48,083 bases of DNA from Gammaproteobacteria bacterium (lineage in GTDB: Bacteria; Pseudomonadota; Gammaproteobacteria; Steroidobacterales; Steroidobacteraceae): the NCBI GenBank assembly GCA_004297335.1, contig SCUD01000022.1, positions 1 to 48,083 of the forward strand, written 5' to 3'. Position 1 is the stretch's first letter, and the number at the start of each line of letters is the position of its first letter. Shown here in pieces: positions 16,849-26,992 of this stretch. A program made the translations under genes and the position numbers. The notes below the pieces were generated by a model, which made no database searches, was not told the origin of the DNA, and worked only from the letters and a program-made list of their open reading frames with translations.

Positions 16849-17825
16849 AACCAATTGACCGGCGCCTCTCGGTCGCACCGATGCTGGACTGGACCGACCG
16901 GCATTGCCGGTACTTCCTGCGCCTGTTCTCGCCGCGGATGCTGCTGTACACGGAGATGATCGTCGCCCAGGCCGTGCTGCGCGGCGATCGCGGACGGCTG
17001 CTCGCCTTCGATCCCGCGGAGCACCCGGTGGCGCTCCAGCTCGGCGGCTCCGACCCGGAGATGCTGGCCGCAGCGGCCGCAATCGGCGCGGCGGCCGGCT
17101 ACGATGAGATCAACCTGAATGTCGGCTGTCCGAGCGACCGGGTGCAGAACGCCAGTTTCGGTGCCTGCCTGATGGCGCGTGCCTCACTGGTCGCGGACTG
17201 CGTGCGGGCGATGCAGGCGGACGTGGAGGTGCCGGTCACCGTCAAGTGTCGTACCGGCATCGATGACCTGGACAGCTACGAATTCCTGCGTGATTTCGTC
17301 GCCGCAGTTGCCGATGCCGGCTGTGAGACCTTCATCGTTCATGCCCGCAAGGCGGTACTGGCGGGCCTGAGTCCGAAGCAGAACCGCGAGGTGCCGCCGC
17401 TCGACCATGCGCGCGTCTGGCGCCTCAAGCGCGAGCTGCCACAGCTGACGATCATCATCAATGGTGGCCTGCGCACGGTGCCGCAGGTCACCGGGCAGTT
17501 CACGCATGTGGATGGCGTGATGCTCGGCCGCGAGGCTTATCACAACCCGTATGTGCTCGCGGAGCTGCACCGGGTGATTTGGGCGGACGGCTTCACCCCG
17601 CCCGAGCCGGCCGTGGTGGTCGCGGCGATGCAGGACTACGCCGGGCGCCAGATCGCCGCTGGTGTGCCGTTACGGGCGATCACGCGCCACCTGCTGGGGC
17701 TGTTGAGTGGCCAGCCCGGCGCGCGCGCCTGGCGCCACGCGCTGACCGAAGGCGCAAGCCGGCCAGGCGCGACTCCGGCGCTGCTGCCGGCGGCGCTGCG
17801 GGCGGCCCTCACCCCGATTCAATGA
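16845..17825 (+). CDS. dusA: tRNA-dihydrouridine(20/20a) synthase DusA
   Basis: Dus enzymes are FMN-dependent reductases that convert uridine in the D-loop of tRNA to dihydrouridine. The 326-residue product starts MKPIDRRLSVAPMLDWTDRH and contains EINLNVGCPSDRVQNASFGA, which includes the catalytic Cys of NVGCPS. VKCRTGIDD, FIVHARKAVLAGLSPKQNRE and IIINGGL / VDGVMLGREAYHNPY are also present. The DusA-type features (the WTDRHCR start and GLSPKQNRE) distinguish it from DusB and DusC. The start is GTG 16845, overlapping the ATPase stop; the 3' end overlaps the convergent gene by 17 bp. Confidence 0.95.
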   Translation: MKPIDRRLSVAPMLDWTDRHCRYFLRLFSPRMLLYTEMIVAQAVLRGDRGRLLAFDPAEHPVALQLGGSDPEMLAAAAAIGAAAGYDEINLNVGCPSDRVQNASFGACLMARASLVADCVRAMQADVEVPVTVKCRTGIDDLDSYEFLRDFVAAVADAGCETFIVHARKAVLAGLSPKQNREVPPLDHARVWRLKRELPQLTIIINGGLRTVPQVTGQFTHVDGVMLGREAYHNPYVLAELHRVIWADGFTPPEPAVVVAAMQDYAGRQIAAGVPLRAITRHLLGLLSGQPGARAWRHALTEGASRPGATPALLPAALRAALTPIQ

Positions 17826-18315
17826 ACCTCCGCAGCCGTTCCGGTCCGCGGCCGTCAGCCGGGCCGAGCAGCGCGTAGAGTTCGGCGAGGTCGAGCCAGG
17901 CCGGTGCCGGGCGCAGGCCGAGCGACTCGCGCCCGCTCGAGAACGGCCACTCGGCGACGCTGCGGCAGGCCCCGGCCCGTACCGGGCCGAGCAGGATGTG
18001 GCGCACGACCTCGAGCAGCCACACGTCCCGCTGCACGGTCGTGGAGAGCCAATGGCCCTGGTGCAGGCGTGCGCCGATCAACTCGTGGACCGCGAGCGTG
18101 ATCGCGCCGGGCGTGCCGCGCAGCACGATCTGCAGCCGCTCCTCGGTGACGCACCAGGCGAGGCAGCGCAGGCGGTGGCGAATGCAGCAGCTGCCGAGCT
18201 GGCGCCCGGCCGCGGCGCGGCCGGCCGGGTCCGGGTACAGGGGGCGACGGCCGCGTGCCTGTGCGGCGACGTGCCGCAGCGCTTCCGCCGTGTCGGCCTC
18301 GAGCGACAGTGCCAT
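17809..18315 (-). CDS. Catalytically degenerate REP-associated (Y1/HUH) transposase-like protein
   Basis: The 168-residue product, from ATG 18315, aligns by eye with Y1_Tnp proteins of the REP-associated type. RLRCLAWCVTEERLQIVLRG sits where these have YCLMxNHxHLL, VWLLEVVRHILLGPVRAGAC where they have YLLxLxRYIxLNPVRAG, EWPFSSGRESLG where they have YPWSS, and PAWLDLAELYALLG then RLRRFIESG as the common tail. Both metal-binding His of the HUH motif are missing (EERLQIV), and the expected catalytic Tyr before the NPVRAG-like motif is His. The N-terminus is also shorter than usual. The frame is nevertheless intact, so it may be a domesticated DNA- or RNA-binding relative. It is divergent from the cyclase-FHA gene. 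Confidence 0.65.
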   Translation of the reverse strand: MALSLEADTAEALRHVAAQARGRRPLYPDPAGRAAAGRQLGSCCIRHRLRCLAWCVTEERLQIVLRGTPGAITLAVHELIGARLHQGHWLSTTVQRDVWLLEVVRHILLGPVRAGACRSVAEWPFSSGRESLGLRPAPAWLDLAELYALLGPADGRGPERLRRFIESG

Positions 18316-18394
18316 ATCCCTGCCTCCCTGCGGGAACCTGGCCGCAGCTTGGCAGGCGGTGCGGAGGCCCGCGCGGTCCGTTTCTGGTGCATTC

Positions 18395-18430
18395 GCGACA
18401 ATTTCCCGCGGCGGCCTATAATCGCCGCCG
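18395..18430 (+). promoter_or_regulatory. Promoter of the cyclase-FHA gene; -10 box inside an inverted repeat, start codon at the predicted +1
   Basis: GCGACA (18395-18400) and a perfect TATAAT (18417-18422) are 16 bp apart. CGGCGG (18409-18414) and CCGCCG (18425-18430) form an inverted repeat around the -10 box. The GTG start at 18430 coincides with the predicted transcription start and no Shine-Dalgarno sequence is available, so the message is probably leaderless. Confidence 0.5.
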
Positions 18431-19341
18431 TGGACAACGAAAAGGAGCTGGCGATCCTGTTTGCCGACGTGGTCGGCAGCACCCGGCTGTTCGACCAGCT
18501 GGGCGATGTTGCCGCGCGCGACAAGATCACGATCTGCGTGGAGCTGATGCGCGAGGCCACCGAGCAGCACGGCGGCACGGTCGTCAAGACCATGGGTGAC
18601 GAGATCCTCGCGACCTTCCCCGGATGCAACCCGGCGATGGAAGCTGCGCTGAAGATGCAGTCGGCGATCGGCGGCCACGCGGAACTCAGCATCGACGGCC
18701 AGCAGATCGCGATCCGGATCGGTTGTCACTTCGGCCCAGTCGTGCAGGAGACCCGCGACGTCTTCGGTGCCGCGGTGCACACCGCGAACCGCATGACCAG
18801 CCAGGCCAAGGCCGGGCAGATTCTCGTCACCGATGCCGTGCATGCGCGGCTGTCCGGCGAGTGGCGTGCGATCGCCCGCCAGGTGGAGGTCGCGGTGCCG
18901 CGCGGCCAGCAGGGCGAGGTCGGCGTCTACGAGATGCTGTGGCAGCACGGCGAGACGACCAGCATGCTGCCGGCGATCGCGACGATCAGCGAGGAACGCC
19001 AGCCGTTCCGGATCCGGCTGCGCTACCTGGGTCAGGAAATCGTGCTCGATAACCGCGAGCGTCCGGCCGTGACCGTCGGTCGTGGCCAGGAGAACGACCT
19101 CGTGATCAAGGGCAATCTGGTGTCACGACTGCACGCGCGTATCGAGGCCGGCAAGAACCGGTTCCAGCTTGTCGACGAGAGCACGAACGGATCCTTCCTG
19201 CAGGGGCGGGATGGTCAGGAGGCCTTCGTGCGCCGCGACTCGGTCCCGCTCAAGGGCACGGGCCTGATCGGGTTCGGCCGGGTTCCCGAGGCGGAGTCCT
19301 GGCATACGATCGAGTTCGCCTGCGAGGACGGCGAACCCTGA
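18430..19341 (+). CDS. Class III adenylate/guanylate cyclase with C-terminal FHA domain
   Basis: I start this at GTG 18430, giving 303 residues. The N-terminal catalytic domain (about 1-175) has LAILFADVVGSTRLF with a metal-binding Asp, VVKTMGDEILATF (Lys and Asp for base recognition and metal) and CHFGPVV. FGAAVHTANRMTSQAKAGQI carries the transition-state Asn and Arg. The C-terminal FHA domain (about 210-300) has VGRGQENDLVI, LVSRLHARIE and ESTNGSFL, the Arg, Ser, His and Asn that bind phosphothreonine. Family knowledge says such proteins make cAMP; here output may be coupled to Ser/Thr phosphorylation of a partner. No membrane segment is visible. Longer in-frame starts upstream overlap the promoter and show no homology. 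Confidence 0.87.
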   Translation: MDNEKELAILFADVVGSTRLFDQLGDVAARDKITICVELMREATEQHGGTVVKTMGDEILATFPGCNPAMEAALKMQSAIGGHAELSIDGQQIAIRIGCHFGPVVQETRDVFGAAVHTANRMTSQAKAGQILVTDAVHARLSGEWRAIARQVEVAVPRGQQGEVGVYEMLWQHGETTSMLPAIATISEERQPFRIRLRYLGQEIVLDNRERPAVTVGRGQENDLVIKGNLVSRLHARIEAGKNRFQLVDESTNGSFLQGRDGQEAFVRRDSVPLKGTGLIGFGRVPEAESWHTIEFACEDGEP

Positions 19342-19347
19342 GATCTT

Positions 19348-21126
19348 TCAGGCGCGCGCGAGGCGTGCCAGGACCTCCGCGTGTTCGCGGCGCAGCGCTT
19401 CCGGCAGCCGCGCGCCATAACCGGCGAGATAGCTGCCGATCTCCTCCATCTCCCGCTGCCAGTCCGGCGTCCGCACCGCGAGCAGCTCCGCCATCGTCCC
19501 TGGATCGAGGTCGAGGCCGGCAAGGTTGATTGCGGCCTCAGTGGGCACTGCGCCGATCGGCGTCTCCAGCGCCGCGCCGCGCCCCTCGCAGCGCTCGATG
19601 ATCCAGGCGAGCACGCGCAGGTTCTCACCGAAGCCGGGCCACAGGAAGCGACCGGCGGCATCGCGCCGGAACCAGTTGACATGAAAGATGCCAGGCGGCT
19701 TGCTGATGCTGCTGCCCATCGCCAGCCAATGCGCCCAGTAGTCGCCGAAGTTGTAGCCGGTGAAGGGCTGCATCGCCATCGGATCGCGGCGCACGACGCC
19801 GACCGCGCCGGTCGCGGCGGCGGTGGTCTCGGAAGCCATGCCGGCGCCGACCAGGACGCCGTGGCTCCAGTTCCGGGCCTGGTAGACCAGCGGCGCCAGC
19901 GATCGACGCCGGCCGCCGAACACCAGTGCGGAGATCGGCACACCGCCCGGCGCATCGGCCATCGGCGAATAGCTCGGGTTCTGGTGGGCGGATACCGTGA
20001 ACCGGGAGTTCGGATGCGCGGCGGGGCCGTTCTTCGGGTCATAGGGGCGACCCTGCCAGTCGAAGGCCGGCTTGCCGTCCTCGAGACCTTCCCACCACGG
20101 TTCGCGACCGGCGGTCATCGCCACGTTGGTGAAGATGGTGTTGTGCTGGATCATGTCATTGGCGTGGCGATTCGTCTGCGCGTTCGTGCCCGGCACGACG
20201 CCGAAATAGCCCGCCTCGGGGTTGATCGCCCACAGCCGGCCGTCGGCGCCGGGGTGCAGCCAGGCGATGTCGTCGCCGATGGTCCAGATCTTCCAGCCGG
20301 GCATCGTCTCCGGTGGCACCAGCATCGCGAGATTGGTCTTGCCGCAGGCCGACGGGAAGGCGCAGGCGATGTAATGCGTCTGCCCGGCCGGATTCTCGAC
20401 GCCGACCAGCAGCATGTGCTCGGCCATCCAGCCCTCGCTGCGGGCCTGCCAGCTGGCGATCCGCAGTGCGTGGCACTTCTTGCCGAGCAGCGCATTGCCG
20501 CCGTAGCCGGAGCCGTAGCTCTGGATCTCGAGCGTCTCGGGGAAATGCATGATGAAGCGGCGTTCCGGGTCCAGTTCGCCGGTCGAATGCAGGCCGCGGA
20601 TAAAGGTGCCGTCGCGCCCGATGCGCTCGAGCGCGGCCGCGCCCATGCGCGTCATCAGCCGCATGCTGGCCGCGACATAGGGACTGTCGGTGATCTCGAC
20701 ACCGCAGCGTGCGAACGGTGAATCCAGCGGGCCCATGCAGTAGGGCACGACGTACAGCGTGCGGCCGCGCATGCAGCCGGCGAAGAGCGCGGCCATGCGC
20801 GCGCGGGCCTCGCCCGGTGCGATCCAGTTGTTGTTGGGTCCGGCATCCGCGGCCTGCTCGGTGCAGACGAAAGTCAGGTGCTCGACCCGGGCGACGTCTG
20901 AGGGATGCGAGTGATGCAGGTAACAGCCGGGGTGGGTCTGCTGGTTGAGTTGGAGCAGCACTCCGGAGCCCAGCATGCCCTGGATCAGGGCGCGATACTC
21001 GGCCTCGCTGCCGTCACACCAGTGAATACGCTCTGGCTGCGTGTGCGCGGCGACTTCCGCGACCCACTGCCGGACATTGCGGGGTGCACTCTGGGGCGCG
21101 TCCAGATGCTCGGGCGCTGTAGCCAT
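19348..21126 (-). CDS. pckG: Phosphoenolpyruvate carboxykinase (GTP)
   Basis: This enzyme converts oxaloacetate and GTP to phosphoenolpyruvate, the entry step of gluconeogenesis. The 592-residue length is normal for the GTP family. Visible motifs include the kinase P-loop CAFPSACGKTNLAML with its reactive hyper-conserved Cys, TIGDDIAWLHPGADG (metal site), FGVVPGTNAQTN and the substrate-binding SYGSGYGGNALLGKKCHALR. The start ATG 21126 follows a GAGGT Shine-Dalgarno at 5-6 nt spacing. It is divergently transcribed from the helicase gene. Use of the GTP enzyme rather than the ATP-dependent PckA is seen in some gammaproteobacteria. Confidence 0.97.
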   Translation of the reverse strand: MATAPEHLDAPQSAPRNVRQWVAEVAAHTQPERIHWCDGSEAEYRALIQGMLGSGVLLQLNQQTHPGCYLHHSHPSDVARVEHLTFVCTEQAADAGPNNNWIAPGEARARMAALFAGCMRGRTLYVVPYCMGPLDSPFARCGVEITDSPYVAASMRLMTRMGAAALERIGRDGTFIRGLHSTGELDPERRFIMHFPETLEIQSYGSGYGGNALLGKKCHALRIASWQARSEGWMAEHMLLVGVENPAGQTHYIACAFPSACGKTNLAMLVPPETMPGWKIWTIGDDIAWLHPGADGRLWAINPEAGYFGVVPGTNAQTNRHANDMIQHNTIFTNVAMTAGREPWWEGLEDGKPAFDWQGRPYDPKNGPAAHPNSRFTVSAHQNPSYSPMADAPGGVPISALVFGGRRRSLAPLVYQARNWSHGVLVGAGMASETTAAATGAVGVVRRDPMAMQPFTGYNFGDYWAHWLAMGSSISKPPGIFHVNWFRRDAAGRFLWPGFGENLRVLAWIIERCEGRGAALETPIGAVPTEAAINLAGLDLDPGTMAELLAVRTPDWQREMEEIGSYLAGYGARLPEALRREHAEVLARLARA

Positions 21127-21152
21127 GCCGACCTCACTGCTGGGAATGCGGC

Positions 21153-21158
21153 ATTATA
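21153..21158 (-). promoter_or_regulatory. -10 box of the pckG promoter
   Basis: A perfect TATAAT on the minus strand lies 27 bp upstream of the pckG ATG, predicting a leader of about 20 nt with a GAGGT ribosome binding site. The -35 region (21175-21182) is only a weak match, AGAACA at 16-bp spacing, which suggests possible dependence on an activator. Confidence 0.45.
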
Positions 21159-21213
21159 GACCGCTTTCCAGCGTTGTTCTCAGCGGCGATTGCGCCGGGA
21201 TTCACGGAATCTG

Positions 21214-23177
<1,964 letters not shown>

Positions 23178-23181
<4 letters not shown>

Positions 23182-23852
23182 AGCTGCTGGCCCTCGATGC
23201 GGCGACCGAGGCCTGCTCCGTCGCTTTGCTCCAGGGAGAGGAACTCTGCGAGCGCTATGAGCTGATTGGCCGCGGGCATGCCGAGCGGCTGCTGCCCCTG
23301 GTCGATGAACTGCTCGTCGAAGCCGGCCTGCGGCTGGCCGGGCTCGATGCGATCGCCTTCGGGCGCGGGCCGGGAGGATTCACGGGGTTGCGCATCGCGG
23401 CTGGCATCACCCAGGGGCTCGCTGCCGGAGCCGGGCTGCCGGTGCTGCCGGTCAGCAATCTGGCGGCGCTGGCGGCGGCCGGGGCCAGCGAGTCCGGGGC
23501 GCGGCGGGTGCTGGCCTGCCTGGATGCACGCATGGGCGAGGTGTACTGGGCCGCTTTCGATTGTGGGGATGCTCAGCCACTCGCGCTGACGCCCGAGGCG
23601 GTCACGAAACCCGAGGCCGTACAACTGCCCGACGGTGAGCCGTGCTTCGGCGTGGGGCCTGGCCTCGCTGCCTGGCCGCTGCTGGTGGAGCGCCTCGGGC
23701 CAGGCCTGCGCGGCTGCAATCCGGCCTTGCTGCCGCGTGCGGCCTGGATCGCCCGGCTCGGCGCGCTCGATCTTGCGGCCGGCCGGGCCGTGGATGCCGC
23801 CTTCGCGCTGCCCCGTTACCTGCGTGACAATGTCATAATTTCACAACAATGA
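23178..23852 (+). CDS. tsaB: tRNA threonylcarbamoyladenosine biosynthesis protein TsaB
   Basis: TsaB is the inactive paralogue of TsaD that scaffolds the TsaBDE complex making the t6A37 modification of ANN-decoding tRNAs. The 224-residue protein begins [20 protein letters not shown] and contains [13 protein letters not shown] and the conserved [15 protein letters not shown] loop. The C-terminal half is short and variable, as usual. ATGA overlaps join it to the helicase upstream and to the phoB frame downstream, so the three are probably translated in series. The yoaA-tsaB adjacency is common in gammaproteobacteria. Confidence 0.95.
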
Positions 23853-24571
23853 TCCGGCACGCTTCCCGCCCGAATATGGCGGGCAAAAACATCCTGGTCG
23901 TGGAGGACGAGCCGTCAATCCGCGATCTCGTCGCCTTCGGCCTGCGCCGGGCCGGCTTCGAGGTCGGGCTCGCGGCGGACGCGCAGGCTGCGCGGACCCA
24001 GATCGCCGACCGGCGGCCCGATCTGCTGCTGATCGACTGGATGCTGCCGGACACCAGCGGCCTCGAGCTGACGCGCCAGTTGCGGCGCGATCCGGACACC
24101 CGCGAGATTCCGGTGATCATGCTGACTGCGCGCGCCGAGGAACAGGACAAGATCACTGGCCTCGAGGGCGGAGCCGACGACTACATTACCAAGCCGTTTT
24201 CAGCGCGCGAGCTGGTGGCGCGGATCCAGGCCGTGCTGCGACGCACTGGCCCGGGCAACGCCGACGAGCCGCTCGCGACGGGCGGCCTGACGCTCGACCA
24301 GGCCGGACACCGGGTGCTCGCCGGTGGCCGGCCGCTGTCGCTCGGCCCGACTGAATACCGGCTGGTGGCCTTCTTCATGACCCATCCCGAGCGCGTCTGG
24401 TCGCGCAGCCAGTTGCTGGACCGCGTCTGGGGCGGCAATGTGTACGTCGAGGAACGGACCGTGGACGTGCATATCCGGCGCCTGCGCAAGGCACTCGAAC
24501 CTTCGGGCTGTGACCGCCTGATCCAGACGGTCCGGGGAGCCGGCTACCGGTTTTCGACGCAGGAGGGCTGA
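23849..24571 (+). CDS. phoB: Phosphate regulon response regulator PhoB
   Basis: PhoB is the OmpR-type regulator that activates the phosphate-starvation regulon after phosphorylation by PhoR. The receiver domain has [14 protein letters not shown] (acidic pocket), [15 protein letters not shown] (phospho-acceptor Asp), [10 protein letters not shown] and [17 protein letters not shown]. The C-terminal winged helix ends [20 protein letters not shown] and RGAGYRF. ATG 23849 overlaps the tsaB stop (ATGA), giving 240 residues. ATG 23876 ([12 protein letters not shown]) gives 231 and matches E. coli PhoB better; neither has a clear Shine-Dalgarno sequence. phoR follows 3 bp after the stop. Confidence 0.96.
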   Translation: MIRHASRPNMAGKNILVVEDEPSIRDLVAFGLRRAGFEVGLAADAQAARTQIADRRPDLLLIDWMLPDTSGLELTRQLRRDPDTREIPVIMLTARAEEQDKITGLEGGADDYITKPFSARELVARIQAVLRRTGPGNADEPLATGGLTLDQAGHRVLAGGRPLSLGPTEYRLVAFFMTHPERVWSRSQLLDRVWGGNVYVEERTVDVHIRRLRKALEPSGCDRLIQTVRGAGYRFSTQEG

Positions 24572-24574
24572 GCG

Positions 24575-25939
24575 GTGTCACCGGCCTGGTCCTTTGCGCT
24601 GGCGCGGCTCGCGCTGGCCCTGGCGGTGGCCATCGCGCTCGGCCTGATCTTCGGGCAGCTGGCGCTGTGGCTCGCGCTCGTGCTCGGGGGCACGCTCGCC
24701 TGGCAGTACGCCAACCTGTACCGGCTGCAGCGCTGGTTGCGTTTCCGGTCCCACGAGGATCCCCCGGACCTCAGCGGTGTCTGGGGTGACGTGATCGCGC
24801 TGGTCGGCCGCATCTACCGCCGCAAGCAGTTCCACAAGCGTCGCGTCCGGCAGTTGTTGCGCGAGTTCCGCCGGCTCTCAGCGGCGCTGCCGGACGGAGT
24901 CGTACTGCTCTCGGCGCGGCGCGAGATCCTGTGGTTCAACCGCGCCGCCGCGAGTCTGCTCGGCCTGCGGCGCAAGCTGGATTTCGGCATGCCGATCGCC
25001 AACCTGGTTCGCGATCCTGCGTTTGCGGGCTATCTGGAGGGGGCGGGCGGCGGCCCCGGAGTCGTGGTGCGCCTGCACGACCAGGGTGTGGATCGCAGCC
25101 TGGCGCTGATACTGGTCACGGCGGGCGCACAGCAGCTGCTGCTGGCCCGCGATGTGACCCGTGAGCTGGATGTGCTGGAAATGCGCAAGGATTTCGTCGC
25201 CAATGCCTCGCATGAACTGCGCTCACCGCTGACGGTCATTGCCGGTTACCTCGAAGCGCTCGAGGATGAGCCCGGCCTCGGTGCCGACTGGCAGGGGCCG
25301 CTGGCCGACATGCGCCGCCAGGCCGAGCGCATGCGCCGGATCGTCGACGATCTGCTGGAACTGTCGCGGCTCGAATCGCGTGGTGAAGAGGCGCCGCTCG
25401 AACCGGTCGACATGCCGGCCCTGCTCGCGCAGCTGGCCCGCGAGACGCAGGCCGCCGCCCCCGCCGGGCCACGCCTGGCCAGCGAGATCGAGGCTGGCTG
25501 CAAACTGCTGGGCAGCGCCCATGAACTGCAGTCGATTGCCGCCAACCTGCTGTCGAATGCGGTCAAGTACACGCCGGAGACGGGCACGGTCACGCTGCGC
25601 TGGTCGTGCGATGCCGCCGGCGCCCACCTGTCGGTGGCTGACACCGGCATCGGCATCGCTGCGGAGCACCTGCCGCGGTTGACCGAACGCTTCTACCGGG
25701 TGGACCGTGGACGCTCGCGGGACAGCGGCGGCTCCGGCCTCGGCCTGTCGATCGTCAAGCATGCGTTGCAGCGCCACGGCGGTCGCCTGGAAATCACCAG
25801 CGTCGAGGGCCAGGGAGCGACCTTCACGGCGCATTTCCCGGCGCGGCGATTGCAGCAAATCTGTAACAATCCCGGCCTACAGTACGCGCCAACCCCGGAG
25901 ACGGGAACTGGAGGTGCAGCGTGTACAGAAAGAGACTGA
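24575..25939 (+). CDS. phoR: Phosphate regulon sensor histidine kinase PhoR
   Basis: The 454-residue protein has two closely spaced N-terminal membrane helices (about residues 8-26 and 29-46) with almost no periplasmic loop, as in PhoR, which senses phosphate through PstSCAB-PhoU rather than directly. A basic linker and a PAS domain (about 95-195) follow. Next come the HisKA phosphoacceptor segment FVANASHELRSPLTVIAGYL (His near 213) and the ATPase domain with NLLSNAVKYTPETG (N box), DTGIGIA (G1), FYRVDRGRSRDSGGSGLGLS (F and G2). The GTG start lies 3 bp after phoB. An unusual tail of about 25 residues after the kinase core overlaps the pstS start by 19 bp and covers its promoter. Confidence 0.95.
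   Translation: MSPAWSFALARLALALAVAIALGLIFGQLALWLALVLGGTLAWQYANLYRLQRWLRFRSHEDPPDLSGVWGDVIALVGRIYRRKQFHKRRVRQLLREFRRLSAALPDGVVLLSARREILWFNRAAASLLGLRRKLDFGMPIANLVRDPAFAGYLEGAGGGPGVVVRLHDQGVDRSLALILVTAGAQQLLLARDVTRELDVLEMRKDFVANASHELRSPLTVIAGYLEALEDEPGLGADWQGPLADMRRQAERMRRIVDDLLELSRLESRGEEAPLEPVDMPALLAQLARETQAAAPAGPRLASEIEAGCKLLGSAHELQSIAANLLSNAVKYTPETGTVTLRWSCDAAGAHLSVADTGIGIAAEHLPRLTERFYRVDRGRSRDSGGSGLGLSIVKHALQRHGGRLEITSVEGQGATFTAHFPARRLQQICNNPGLQYAPTPETGTGGAACTERD
25850..25883 (+). promoter_or_regulatory. Candidate Pho box and -10 element of pstS (inside the 3' end of phoR)
   Basis: TTGCAGC-AAAT-CTGTAAC (25850-25867) is an 11-bp-period direct repeat resembling the Pho box pattern CTGTCAY-AWAW-CTGTCAY; the second half matches well, the first weakly. 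A TACAGT hexamer (25878-25883) follows after 10 bp, the spacing seen at PhoB-activated promoters where the box replaces the -35 element. Confidence 0.45.
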
Positions 25940-26967
25940 TCGCCGTCCTTGCGGCGCTGACCATGGGGCCGCCTGCGTTTGCGCAGACGGCACGGGACTA
26001 CATCAACATCGTCGGTTCCTCGACCGTGTTCCCGTTCACGTCCGTCGTCGCCGAGCAGTTCGGCCGTTCGACCGCCTTCCGGACACCGAAGGTGGAGAGC
26101 ACCGGTACCGGCGGTGGCATGAAGCTGTTCTGCGCCGGGGTTGGCGTCGCCCATCCGGACGTCACCAACGCCTCGCGCCGCATGAAGGCCTCGGAGCTCG
26201 CCGACTGCCGCAAGAACGGGGTCGCGGAGGTCATCGAGATCCGGATCGGCTTTGACGGCCTGGTGCTGGCGAATGCGAAGTCCGCACCGCGCTACAAGGT
26301 GGCCCGGAAGGATCTGTTCCTCGCGCTCGCGAAGCAGGTGCCGGATCCGGCCGCCCCGAACCAGTTGATCGATAACCCCAACCGGAGCTGGAAGCAGGTC
26401 AACCCGGCGCTGCCGGACGTCGCGATCGAAGTGCTCGGCCCGCCGCCGACCTCGGGCACGCGTGACTCCTTCCTGGAACAGGCGATGGAACCCGGCTGCA
26501 ACAGCATCGCCTGGCTGAAGGCGCTGAAGGAAGTCGACGAGCGGCGGCACAAACAGGTCTGCACGACGCTGCGCGAGGACGGAGCCTTCGTCGAGGCCGG
26601 CGAGAACGACAACCTGATCGTGCAGAAGCTCATCGCCAATCCGCGGGCGCTCGGCGTGTTCGGGTACAGCTTCCTCGACCAGAACCGCGGCTCGCTGCAG
26701 GGCTCGCTGGTCGAGGGCGTCGCGCCGGAGTTCGAGACCATCGCCTCGGGGCAGTACCCGATTGCGCGGGCCATGTATGTCTATGTCAAGAAGGCACACG
26801 TGGATGTGATCCCGGGGCTGCGCGAGTTCATCGGTGAATACACCAGCGACAAGGCCCTGGGCGATGAGGGTTACCTGGCCGACAAGGGCCTGGTGCCGGC
26901 CCCGGCAGCCGAGCGCGCTGCGACGCGGCGCGATGCGCTGGCGCTGGTTACGCTCAAGAATCTCTAA
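25921..26967 (+). CDS. pstS: Periplasmic phosphate-binding protein PstS
   Basis: This is the substrate-binding protein of the high-affinity phosphate ABC transporter. The 348-residue protein has a signal peptide (LIAVLAALTMGPPAFAQ, cleavage near residue 21), then INIVGSSTVFPFTSVVAEQF, the phosphate-binding loop of this subfamily, and ESTGTGGGMKLFCAG. PPPTSGTRDSFLEQAM, a second phosphate-contact segment, follows. It belongs to the larger PBP-like-2 type seen in alpha- and gammaproteobacteria rather than the E. coli PstS type. The GTG start has a strong GGAGGT ribosome binding site. A Pho-box-like repeat lies just upstream. Confidence 0.9.
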   Translation: MYRKRLIAVLAALTMGPPAFAQTARDYINIVGSSTVFPFTSVVAEQFGRSTAFRTPKVESTGTGGGMKLFCAGVGVAHPDVTNASRRMKASELADCRKNGVAEVIEIRIGFDGLVLANAKSAPRYKVARKDLFLALAKQVPDPAAPNQLIDNPNRSWKQVNPALPDVAIEVLGPPPTSGTRDSFLEQAMEPGCNSIAWLKALKEVDERRHKQVCTTLREDGAFVEAGENDNLIVQKLIANPRALGVFGYSFLDQNRGSLQGSLVEGVAPEFETIASGQYPIARAMYVYVKKAHVDVIPGLREFIGEYTSDKALGDEGYLADKGLVPAPAAERAATRRDALALVTLKNL

Positions 26968-26992
26968 GTATCAATAACAGGAACGACAAGAC

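Noticed and set aside
17998-18429. N-terminal extension of the cyclase-FHA protein from an upstream in-frame start
   Set aside because: The extension overlaps the opposite-strand transposase-like gene and the TATAAT promoter, and has no recognisable domain.
23819-23848. TGTCATAA before phoB as a Pho box for phoBR autoregulation
   Set aside because: ATGTCAT is a good half-site, but neither the position 11 bp upstream (CCTGCGT) nor downstream (TCACAAC) matches. It also overlaps the only -10-like hexamer (CATAAT), unlike the pstS and pstC arrangement.
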